Source: Anarhynchus alexandrinus (Eukaryota; Chordata; Aves; Charadriiformes; Charadriidae). Taken from it: a stretch of 64,000 bases of DNA. The stretch spans positions 57,192 to 121,191 of the forward strand of contig VUYV01000215.1 in NCBI GenBank assembly GCA_008711295.1. Reading direction: 5' to 3'. Under the pieces are notes generated by a model. That model saw only the letters and a list, made by a program, of their open reading frames with translations, was not told the DNA's origin and made no database searches. The position numbers were made by a program, and so were the translations under genes. Of this stretch, positions 26,075 through 37,311 are shown in pieces; the stretch's first letter is position 1; the number at the start of each line of letters is the position of its first letter.

Positions 26075-26653
26075 CCTCTTCTCTTCATCTTCATTTTGGT
26101 ACCTAGAACCAGTGTTTAGTGAAAAATATTTGTAGTTTTGTATTTATTACAGAAAGATTTCTGTTAGGGTTTGAATTATGCTGTTAATGCAGTGTTCCCA
26201 AGTACTTTTTAATTGGACCTGAAAATACTGGAATGTGATCTTCACAATCAGGACACTGTCTTCTAACTGTTATTGTTATGGTGAAATTTACTGTGCTTTA
26301 ACTAAAGGGTGCTTCAGCTTCAGCCTGTTTAGGCACAACTATTAACAGAAGCAAAGCTAAGAGCAGGCATTGTCCATGTTTTCAGTTTGTATATTTAAGA
26401 CAAAGAGCGTGTGTGAGGGGTAGCTGTATCTAAAGGATGAGAGTTGTTATCTTACTATTGCAAAATATTTTTGAAAGGCAGAATTGAGAAACAGAAAATG
26501 TTCTGCTGGCAGTAGGATATTGATTCTGCTTTAAAATTTGAAGCATTAAGAGTACAGTTTTGGAAATCTTGCTTTACCACCAGGTTGGTCTCGTCTTCAA
26601 CTTGGCTGAGAGATATAGTTGATTTATTGTTGTTTATGTAAACTCTACTATTT

Positions 26654-26689
26654 TCTTTTTTTTTTTTTTTTTTAAAAANAAAAAAAAAA
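26654..26689. repeat. T-run / A-run with single N at 26679
   Basis: A long T homopolymer passes directly into an A homopolymer with one N within the A part. Homopolymer collapse or a contig join is likely, so length and content here are unreliable. Confidence 0.85.
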
Positions 26690-29600
26690 CAGAACAGTGT
26701 TGTATGAGAGTGTGGTTATTTACCAGCAATTCTAACTCCCTTGGGGCAGCTTTCTGAAGGCAGAGTGTGTCAGAGGGCTCTTCTGCTTCTCTTGTTATGA
26801 CAGAGGAGGAAGTTGGGATGTAACTACCAGAGAAATTCTAGTACCTCAGGGCTTGTTTTGATCTGCACTTGAGAAATACAGGACTGAACTTCCACTGTTC
26901 TTTATTTATTACTTGATTTGGGCAGAAGGGAAGGAAGGGCAACTGTTATCATATCCCTGTTATCATTTCTGATGTTACTGAGCTTTTGTGTTTCTTTAAA
27001 GTCATTGACACTTTTTAAAAATAACGTGGGTTGGGGTGTTGCCATAGGCAGTATGTAAGGCAAACCATAACACAACATGGCAAGGTGAAGGAGCTGTTTT
27101 CTGGAAGGGGCAAGCTCTAGGTAGTAATAAACCTGCCAAGTGTGAAAAGTACGTGGAACACGTAATGGTGCGTTACATAGGTTCACAGCCATTTACACTC
27201 AGGTGGTTTCCAAAAGTTACTCCTTTATGTTTGGAGTAGTGTACCCACTTCAAACTCAAGTGCACATATGGTATTGCAAGGAGAAAGCAACTCTCGTAGT
27301 TAGAGTTGTCCCTCACTTTTCATTGTAAGTTGCTAAAAAGAAGGGTATGTGACTTTGTCAATGCTGATTGTTTTGAGGGGATTATAGGGGAAGGGAAAGG
27401 AAGGACAAGGGGGAACGAAAGGTTTAGCAGATGGGTTATGTTCTGGGACTCGTGACTGGATGTAGGTAGTCGCAGTGTTTCCTCACTCCCTGAGCACACA
27501 AACCCTTTGTTCCCACTGGTAAGTTGAATCATTGAAATGGGGTGAGACATTTTGTTTTTTTGACGCTTATCTTGAGTTTTAACATTGGAACCTCTGACCA
27601 GTTTGCTGAGGGTTCATAGGTGATGCTTCACGAGCCCTGTGTTACCTGCACTTTGAAATCATCAGACTCGCTGGACATACTGAAAGCATGGGGCCTAATG
27701 CACACATGTCCCGTTAAAGGCATACAATAGCTCCATGGATGAGTGAATCTCTTCCTGAATAAGAATGACAACCCCAATTCTCCTTCCTTCCCCATCTTTC
27801 CCAATGTAACACCTACCATCAAAGACCTGTCTTCTTCTGCTGCACACCCGTTTCCCAAGGGAAAAATTTCAGCCCGTGTTTTTATCTGCACAAAATGTAT
27901 GCAGTGATGCCACGACTGCAATCCCCCCTCTGCTGCTATGCTCCGAGTCAGAAGGTGCGGGTCCTGCGCATGGTAGGGTTACTGCAGGCCCTTTGGCCAA
28001 GTTGAGCCTGAAGCCGCCGCTTCTAGAAGAAACATACAGCCATGAACACGTCTCTGCAGGGGCTCCCTGCCTTCCCCTGACCTCCAAATAACCCTTTTCT
28101 GGGGCTGTTCTACTCTGTAAGGCAAGCTTTAGGTAATGTTTTTAATATCCAGTTTGAAACCGTGGAGTGTGATTAATAGAAGTGCTGAACTCTCCCAGTA
28201 GCAGCACGTAACACTAGGAGCACTGCTGTAAAGTAGATGGTTCAGTATAGAAAATGCTAAGTACATGACAAAAAGTAGGCATTTGACTTCTCAAGCTGTA
28301 CATGTATAATTGGTGTACACCTTTAAACTTAATGTGCATTAGGTTCTCCATTTGTAAAACCTTTCATTGAGCAGAGCTTTAACAGTGCCATTGTGAAAGA
28401 AAAATCAGTATAACCTTACCAAGATGCCAAATGTCTGTACATCCCTGCTCCTTTGGTGTCCTAAGTGATGCTGATATGTTGTATGATATTTCTGATGTTC
28501 AGTTCATACAAGTTTCAGTGATGTTTGCAAAATGGAGGTAATGATACTTCCCTACTTTGCAGTGTTTATAAGGTCAGACTGTATTAAAGATTGCATTAAA
28601 TTGCAAGCCTCTCTGCTGCCCTTAAACTGGAGCATTGCATAAATGCAAATATCCACTGTCTCCTTCATGAAAGACAAATTTGATGGAATTTTCTTTTGAA
28701 TTATTTGAATTAGCAGAACTTCTTGGAAAACATGCTGAAAGAACAGGTGCAGACTGTTCTGTAACTTACAGCAAAGAATGGTTTCATGCAAAATTCAGGC
28801 TCAGTCAGTACCTCTCAGCTGGTCGGCTTTGGCTTTTAAATTGACATGCTGATTCTCTGATGCGGACGCTTGAACCTGGAAAGTCAGGAAAGAATTGCAG
28901 TTAAGCACCTGCTTTTAAATTGAAAATTGGACGTGCAAATAGACTCTTCAGCAGTTATGTACTGTCTTATGAATCAGAAGCTGTAGGAATTAATTTAGAT
29001 AGGAATTATACTTCAGCTGTGTCAGTGTTTAGCAATGAAAATTGGTTGTTTATGTGCTTTTCGGGGGTAGTCTCCTTCCCTTTAAAGTTTGCATAGAGCC
29101 TGCTCTCAGGATACCTTCCTAAACCAGAATATTGCCCATTACTAGGGTCAATGTTGTCAGCAAAGGTTTTAAACGCAGATGTTATCCCTCTGAAGCCAAA
29201 GTGTCTAGTCACATGCCTTTTGAAGTTACATACTAAGGCCTGGATTTGTGCTGCCTAAGTGCTGTAATTTGAGAATCTGTTTTGCTCAGCTCCCTTTATA
29301 GTCAATGAAGATAAGTATCTCTAAGATAATTTAGATTTTTAGAAGATCTGAAGTGACTTTTGAAGCCTTTTTACTGACTGTAGAGCGTGGATAGTCTGAG
29401 TAGGCTTTTAACATCCAACATCTGGCAGAGCTGCCTAAACAAGGTGAGATGAAACTCGGTGAGCTGGAGTTAAAATCTTTGGGGTGACGAATAGCGGGTT
29501 GTAATTACCAAGGGTTATTTTATCTCTGTAGTAACCAATTTGTTTCTTATCTATGTGAATGAAAATCGAAGATGGGTAGGGTTTTCCCTAGATGAGAAAA

Positions 29601-29772
29601 AGAGATTGTGTTGCTTCAAGTACTTATGTATATATATGTATGCTCACTCCCAGTGTGTTCATAAGCAGCTGAGTGCTGATGATGTTTGCTTCAGCAGTAG
29701 CCTCACGCTGTGCAAGCAGGCTGCTGCCCCTTCCTATTTTATGGGTACCCTGTTCCCAGTTTCTCTCAACCA

Positions 29773-29897
29773 TTGGCTAAGTTTTTTTTTTTTGTTTTGC
29801 AGGGTTTTTTTCAATAAAAACAAGTATTCAATATTNTTGGCTAAGGTTTTTTTTTGTTTTGCAGGGGTTTTTTCAATAAAAACAAGTATTCAATATT
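29773..29897. repeat. Imperfect tandem duplication of about 62 bp around a single N (29836)
   Basis: The segment 29773-29835 (starting TTGGCTAAG, ending CAATATT) is repeated at 29837-29897. The only differences are homopolymer lengths and one neighbouring base (T-run, G-run). The N lies exactly between the copies. This looks like two overlapping contig ends placed side by side instead of merged; a true duplication is possible. Confidence 0.88.
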
Positions 29898-32800
29898 TCT
29901 GGTCTTTGTCCCTCCTTCACTGGCTTCAAGATCTTTTCTTGATAGTCCCTTTCTGATACTTGATGTGCTTACCCGTTGCTTGTGTTCTCTCTGAGAAATT
30001 TCTCTCTCTGGGGAACTCACTCGCTGTGCCGGGGAAGGGCGGTCGGAGGAGGCTCCGGGAGTAATTTCTTGAGAGTTGTCACTGTCACATCAACATCAGA
30101 GAAAATTGAACCTTCAGACTTCCTGTGGTGGAAAGGCATTTCCTTCCATGCTGAAAGGAAGCAGGCTGTGAGGAGCAACTGCATTCGCAGTGGGGGAAGA
30201 TCGCTGAGAGGGCTGGTTTGACAAAGACCTAGCTGCCATTTTTAACCAGCGCTGGTAACTGTGTCGGTAGCTGTGAGAACTGAGACTCACCAGAGGGTGA
30301 AACCACAAACTGCTTGGCCAAAAGACAGTCACTGGTGGCAAGTGTCAGAGATCTCGTGCTTTGTTTCTGGTTTGTTTTTATTTGCTGCTGATTATACCAG
30401 GTTAACCCCAGTTGCCCAGGATAAACAACAGCCATCAGGCAGGTGGTGTGGATCTCTTGCGACCACTTTCGGGAAATGGCATGTCAGATGCAGGAATTTT
30501 TCTGCGATCTTGTGATTTGGAGACAACAGAGAGTATGGTGTAGTCTGCACTCATACGTGTTGATATATCACTGCACTGAGAATCAAAAGATAATTTGAGG
30601 GAAACTGCTGATTTGAATGTCAGGATGCTTCCCGACTCCTACAGTGATTTTTCTCATCATCTGGTAGGGCGCTCTCTTCTGAGATAGAGAAAGTTCAGGT
30701 CACAATATAAGGAGATATTTTCTGAAGGAATTGAAATGCTCGCTTTGTGTGATTTAATGCTCTTCAGATGGGTCCAGGATAGACAGTATCTAATAGGCAG
30801 TGGCATAACTCCAAAAAGCATGAGCTCCACGACAGTTGGCAAAGGGCAGTGTTCCTCTGGTATAAATATGCTTCCTGTAGCTGACTTCATCTGAAATTAT
30901 CTCTGGGCTGTATTAAGAGGAGAGAAAATTAATACCTTTCCTTTTCTTTTATCACATAGACTGCCAGGAAGCCTTATGCGAATATTCCCACCTTTTTTGC
31001 AATACATGGTTGGGCCAGATGGTTCCTCTGCTTCTTCAGTGGTGCAGCTTGAACCAAACAGTGTTTCTGTGGTGCCTTAGATGCCCACGCAGCAGACTCC
31101 ATTAAAAGGCAGTCTGTGTCCTCCAGAAAATATTGGACGTTCAGGAATTGCTTGTTTTCATGACCACCCTCTATTTTCTTATCATGGCTGCAGTCACAGA
31201 GAGAAGCACACAAAGGCTTCTCTGTCAAAAAAGACAATTAAGACATTGGATATATTCCTTAAAAAGAGCTAACTGCTTTTTTGAAGTTTAGCACTTTTTG
31301 CCTAGCTTTGCTTGTAAGGGACAACTGAAGGCCATCTCTCCTGTTTTGTGTTGTTCCTATCACTTCAGAAAGAGATTGGTCCAAATATCTTTACCCACAA
31401 AATGCTTCTGTCCATATTTCAGTGGACGCATTAAAGTGGAAGTATATTTATTTCGCTGTAAATCTTGTACAAGGTTTTCTCTTCCCAGATGGCAATGCAG
31501 GGTCTTTGCAAAGGTCTTGGTGCTTCCCCGAAGAGAATATCAGAAAGTTTCTCTTCCTTTCATGATAGGTTCGTGGATGCACTTTTCTAGATAGCTTTCT
31601 TTGGTCTGAGGCTCAATGACTTCTACAGAGTACAAAATCTCAGCGTAAATGCGCAACCTCTCACTTAAGCCCTTTAAGAGTATTCAGAGTTTGTAGGGGC
31701 TGCCCTAGAGGTTATGTTTTTTCCAGAGCCCATCTCTTGCATTGCAGTTTCAGGATGTTAATACTGGTTCTGAGACCACTTGGATCGTGTCTGAGAGCTT
31801 AGAAGAATTTGTGTGACAGTCCTCAGCACGTGTGTCTGTCTGAGCTCCCAGGTCACCTGGTGTGAGGCTGCAGGCATAGCACGTTAAAAGCGTGTCTTTG
31901 GGCTGTGTACCCCCAGCAGTCATCTGCTGAATGGGATTGTGACAGTACAAAGGGAACTGAGGGACTTTGACAAATGGACCATGTGTGCATTTCTATACTC
32001 CTCTTACTGGTGTATTACTGGTGCTTAGTTGGAGAGCTCAGGGCTTTTGTCTCCCAGTGCAGTGGTGGAGTGTCCTGGGAGGCGCACGGTTTTAGATGTG
32101 ACTGGCTCGCATTTGCATGCTCAGGAGTGACCTGCAGCTTCAGCTTCAGCCCCAGCGTGGGTTGCCTCATGTCTTCCTGATAAGAGCTGTATACTTATGA
32201 TTCCTGAGCTGTACTTACGCCTAGCTCTCATCTCACCAGGAAGGCTCAAAGATTTTTCCTGGTCTTTGTTTCAACTTGAGCTTCATGCTTTGATACAACT
32301 CTTCTTTTTGCTTGCTTTTTGACCAGCCAGTTTCCTGCTTTGGCTACTCCTTCATCCCATGGGTCCTGCTCGTGCTCTTGTCCTATGTCCATCTCAGCCC
32401 AGACTTCTGCATCAGCCCTGATTTGTGGGTTTTGGGGGGCACGGGGAGTTGGTGTAGTCCTGCTCAGCTGCCTGCTCTAGTCTGCTCCTTAGCTTTTGAT
32501 CTACCCAAGTCCTAATGGAGAACCATTTGTAATGGACCATGTGCATGCTTACATTAGAAATAAGATCTCACAAGATCTGTGGGAGCAAGCATGGTGCACA
32601 GACTACATCCAGCAGTAATACCTGCTGTCGGTCCTGAAGGTTTGGTTTTTTGAGACTCATTGCAAAGAAATGTTGAGGAATGGTGTCTTTTCCCTTCATA
32701 CGCTACTAAGAACTTCTAAGTCTGTGCTTCATGGGCTTCCTGATGCCTGATGGAGAAATTATTGGGTGTCTGCTCAAGAAGGTTTACAGATGCCTTTGAT

Positions 32801-35163
32801 ACCACTCTAGAACAGAATTATCCGTAAGATTAGTGAGATGTGGGGAAAGGAATCCTACAGGCCTCTGTATACCCAAGAAAATTTCATTACCATGACTTTG
32901 ATTTTTTTTTTTCCCTTTTCAAACAAGAGTCCTCTAAACCCTTCCCTCTTCTTGCTCCAGATTCACCTCAGGTTTGCTAAAATACTTTTTTCTTCATGAA
33001 TGAAGATTGGAAGCATTCCACATTTTATTCTTGAGCACTTGGGGCTTTAGCCAAACAATTTCCAATAATTTCAAATGAAAAATACTTAATGTGGAAAATA
33101 ACACATAAAGCAGAATAAAAATCCATTTCTAGTTGCAGATCTTATTATCTCTCAGACCTGTGATTTTAGTTACTTACATGAACTGTGTTCTTGACAGACA
33201 TACTCAGAATAATTTAATTTATCCAATACAATGAAAATACTGGTTGTTTTTTTTCTGTATCTTTATTTAACAGAGGGTTTGGAGCTATGCAAAAACTCCC
33301 CAGATGTATAATACAGAAAGTAATCTTAGGTGATCCAGGTTATGAAGCAACCAGGTTTCTTTTGTTTTAAAATGATTATGAGCTTAAACAGCTTAGTATT
33401 GAGATACATAGCAGTAGTAATTTAGGCAATGTATTTGGCACAGACTGTGTTTTCTGTCTGTATTTATAGTTGTAAATGTGTACACTTCTGTTTTCAAGTT
33501 GCATTGTTTAATTTATTTTTTAAAAATTAAGTAGAAAGTCTATATGTAGGTATCTTAGGTCGTAATTTTTTAATTTATGTCTAAAAGGGATATGTATGCA
33601 AGTATGTAAATACATGTGTTCCACATGACTGCTTATGTGTGCTTTATTTACAAGTAGAATTCTAAATATTGATACATGTCTATGATATGAATGCTTGTAA
33701 TCCAGAAAAGTATTTAAATATATATATTTCATAAGGTTATTAAAATGCCAATATTAGTGATTCTTTAAATAACTGAATCTCTAGGATTTGTAACTAATAT
33801 GCTGTATTCAGAAATCTGAAGTGGCAGAGATTTGTGCTTTGAAAAGGCTGTATTTCAAAAGGTTTCAAAAAAAATGAAGTAGAGTTTAACATGGACTTGA
33901 TCCAGCTCCCAGGCAAGAAGAGGAACAGACTGTCACTGACTTTGGTTGGGAACTCTAGATCAGATACCAATTACAGATGAGCTTCTTTTTTACCTGCTAT
34001 TAGACCAATTGGAAAATGAATGTGAAACAGAGGTTCTGCTCTTGAAGCCTGTGCAACTTGTGCTTTTCTTCTTGTTTTTGAAACAAACTGGAAAAGAAAC
34101 TCTAAGGAAATGACTGCAAAAATCATACTAAATCCAGTCATATAATATACAGCTTAGAGATGCAGTATTTAACAGGCAATATTGTGGAAAAATTATAAAC
34201 TAATTTAAATGTGCAAAGTAAGGCTTTCTGTATTTGGCTTTCCTGCAATATATGTAAGCATATATACACATATATAGGAGACATTACATAGAATGTGCAG
34301 TTGGAGGAAAGTTGGAGGAAGAATCTCAAATTTAAGAATTTTTTCAGTGTTAATGCTGATTTCTTCTACTTAATATATCAAAATCTCTACAGTGTATTGA
34401 CAATTAACTTTAAATAAAGAAGAATCTATCTAATAAGAAATAACTGAACTATTTATCACATTATGAGTGAATTTTGGCAAGTGTAACACTAAAACATAGA
34501 TTTGTTGTCTTCGTTGGAGATGATAGGTCATGGTCTTTAAATATTATTCTGTCTTGTGAAAAGCATTGGGGCCTCTCCTTGCATTTCCAAACCCTGCCTG
34601 CAGTACATCGAGGACAATGTCTCGTTCCCTTAAACTTGACCCCAGTATTTTTTAATTTCTTCCTATGTTCCGGTGTCTTTCCCCTGCAATACTTCTTTAA
34701 TTTTCTCCCCTACCGTCTGCCCTCACAATATCTTCAGCTTTGTGTTATGTTCTCTGCCATCTACTGTTTTGGTGTTGAGACTGGGGAGGGGGAGCGCTCA
34801 GGGGCTGTTTGAGCCACCCAGGTGCTGGCTGCCCGCCGGACCGCTGCCTTTCACAGACCAAGAGCAGCAGGTAAGGCCTGGGCTCTTCGCTGGGGTCCCC
34901 CTTTTCTAGCCAGTTGGTGATTTTTGCCAAACTAGTGGAACTTGCTGGTTTTGAAGGACAAAATTTGGTTTAAGTTAGGTGGTGAGTTTTACAGTTACTT
35001 TTGGCAGATCAGCCAAGATACACAGAAAAAAAAATGGCTAAAAACATAGCCCCAAGCTCTTTACTCCCCCTTAATCCAGAATAATACACGTCTGAAAGAA
35101 GAGTTTATATAAAATATGTCCAGTTGTTGACTACTTAGATATTGACCTTGTGACTTTTTTTAG

Positions 35164-35212
35164 GTTCAGCAGATAGATCGTGTAGTAGAAGTTGTGGAGG
35201 AAACTATTAAAG
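35164..35212 (+). CDS. CDKAL1: CDKAL1 internal exon B (49-bp exon, end of N-terminal domain)
   Basis: This very short exon lies between a T-rich acceptor (GACTTTTTTTAG) and a consensus donor (GTAAGC). It starts in phase 0 and ends in phase 1. It encodes VQQIDRVVEVVEETIK plus the first base of a glycine codon, matching the human CDKAL1 helix that closes the UPF0004 domain, about residues 157-173 from memory. It joins exon A in frame across an intron of 10,760 bp. The length is not a multiple of three, so skipping it alone would break the frame. At this size it would be missed by an ORF search; recognition rests on the protein match, the splice sites and phase continuity with both neighbours. 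Confidence 0.94.
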
Positions 35213-36840
35213 GTAAGCACCACGCTTGAAATAATTGCAGCTAGTCTGAGAGATGTCAGCATTAGCTAGCAGAAATGCGAAGTTCTTTATCAACCTAATG
35301 CTTGCTTTCTCCTCTAGCTAAATGACTGGGCAATGCAATGCTTTGCCGTGTACGCTTTGTGTAAGTGGTAATTTCAGAGGTCTTTTCTGGCAGGAGCTCT
35401 GTGGCCTGTGGGATCCACAGGTGAACGATCCTGGGGAGACTTCATTTAAGTTGCATCAATGTAGGCTGGTGTCGAGTGTTGCGTAAAGTTTCTGTGCTAT
35501 CTTAATTCAGTGCTGTATCTCTGCTTTCTTACGTTTAGTCCTCTCGTGTTTTCTGCTTTTCAGATGTTTTGGCTCACTCCCTTGAGCTTTCCGTAGCAGG
35601 GCAGATAAATTATCCGCTGGTTTAATGTTCTTTCGTAACTGTGTTCCTTGTTCTCTCTGGCTGTGTTCATGTGTGTGTACACACAGTACTTCGCAGTGAA
35701 GGGGGGAAAAGGCAGTATTGTTTCTGCAGCCTGACTAGTAAACATTTGCTATTAAATAAATATATTTGTCTGGGTCTTTCTGGGTTACCTAAGTTTGTCT
35801 CCATTACTTATCAGGCCATAAAAATTACTGTTCCATGAAGCTTTAAATTACAAGGTTTAGTTTAATTGGCTGTACTTTCAATATAAACAAGTGTCTGGTC
35901 CACAAGACACTGCCTGTAACTTTAATGCTGGAGTACGATGTTCTTGAAGAACAGCATGAAAGTGTGGAAACAGTGCAAAATTTTAAAAGAAAAAAAAAAG
36001 CTTCTATCAAGGAATTGTGTAGTGTTGTGTAAGGCTTCTAGAATTTATGGTGTGAAGGCCTTCAGATTTCAAATTGCTTTGAATTCTTTCAAAAATGAAA
36101 CCTGTACTCCTGTGCATTCCCAACCAAAACTTTTCCCAGTTTGTCCTTACCTTATGGCATCTATTTTTTGGGGGTACAACCTGCTGTACTATACAAACAA
36201 AGAAGAAATATATTCGCCATGTTCATATTTGTTACTCAATAAGGCAAACTGTTTTCCCAGAAACATCATGGTGTTTATGACAATGTGTTGGTGATGGGGA
36301 TGCTTCATGATTTTTACAACAGCACAACATTTCAGAGCCCTATCTGATTTTCCTGAATTTTATTTATTCTTAAGGGAGTAAGATGATAACCTGGGTCAGC
36401 ATGCCCTCCCTTTACAAAAACGGGCTTTGTAATATTTATTCTGACTCCAGACATTACTGCTTTTTTAATAACTTAGTTACTCAGGTTATTGTGACTGAAT
36501 ATTGCATGACTAGAAAGATCACAAACAGTCTACTCGCAATTGTTAAAATCATGCTTTTCATTGAATTGATTTCAAGATTGCATTTTACATATTGATATAA
36601 TTCTGGAAAATAATGTTCACAGACATGTTAAAGAACATGTAAACTAAAAAGTGTGAATTTTGGGAAAGATTTTGGTTCCTTTCTAGCTTACTATAAGTCA
36701 TTTGAATAGAAAGGAGTAAGCGGGCTGTTGAATTCCATACATGGTGCCAGTTCCTTCAGGGATTTCTCAAAACGTAACAAAGAACAGGTTTTCTGAAGTT
36801 TTATTGGAAAAAAAAAAAAGAACAAGAATGCCTCCACAGT

Positions 36841-37311
36841 GCGAGAGAGACATGGACATAATGGAGAGAGTCCAACGAAGGGCCACGAAGATGGTTAAGA
36901 GACTGAGGCTGGAGCATCTCTCCCAAGAGGAGAGCTTGAGAGATCTGGGGCTGTTCAGCCTGGAGAAGAGAAGGCTCGGGGGAATCTCATCAATGTGTAT
37001 AAATACCTGAAGGGAGGGGGCAAAGAGGGCGGCACCAGGCTCTTTTCAGTCGTGCCCGGGGACAGGACCAGAGGCAACTGGCACAAACTGGAACACAAAA
37101 GATTCCCTCTGAACATCAGGAAACACTTTTTGACTGTGAGGGTGACAGAGCTCTGGGGCAGGTTGCCCAGGGAGGTTGTGGAGTTTCCATCCCTGGATGT
37201 ATTCAAAAACTGTCTGGACACGGTCCTGGGCAGCTGGCTCTAGGTGGCCCTGCTTGAGCACGGGGGTTGGACCAGACGACCTCCAGAGGTCCCTGACAAC
37301 TGTAACCCTTT
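36841..37311 (+). mobile_element. CR1 LINE 3'-region fragment
   Basis: The + strand shows the CR1 C-terminal block: [20 protein letters not shown], then [11 protein letters not shown], then after a frameshift [50 protein letters not shown]. The untranslated part CTGGAC-CAGACGACCTCCAGAGGTCCC follows. The canonical ATTCT tail is replaced by a decayed end near 37311. One frameshift sits near 36983-37000. The 5' truncation is at about 36841, after an A-run. It is in the sense orientation relative to CDKAL1. Confidence 0.9.

Larger units (their letters stand above)
24404..35163 (+). other. CDKAL1: CDKAL1 intron between exons A and B
   Basis: GT-AG intron of 10,760 bp in phase 0, from GTATGT to TTTTTTTAG. 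It contains a 17-bp tandem duplication at 26041-26074, a T/A homopolymer tract with a single N near 26.68 kb, and an imperfect duplication of about 62 bp around a single N at 29836. It also has somewhat more GC-rich stretches near 27.9-28.1, 32.0-32.5 and 34.78-34.89 kb. No ORF in it resembles a known protein, and no interspersed repeat could be identified with confidence. Confidence 0.92.

Noticed and set aside
27876..28091. Overlapping 71-72 codon frames on both strands in a GC-richer patch
   Set aside because: Open frames on both strands reflect composition. No domain, splice context or known protein was seen.
29540..29956. 138-codon + strand open frame
   Set aside because: It runs through the duplicated, homopolymer-rich join with an N, so its length is inflated by the artefact. 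No protein resemblance.
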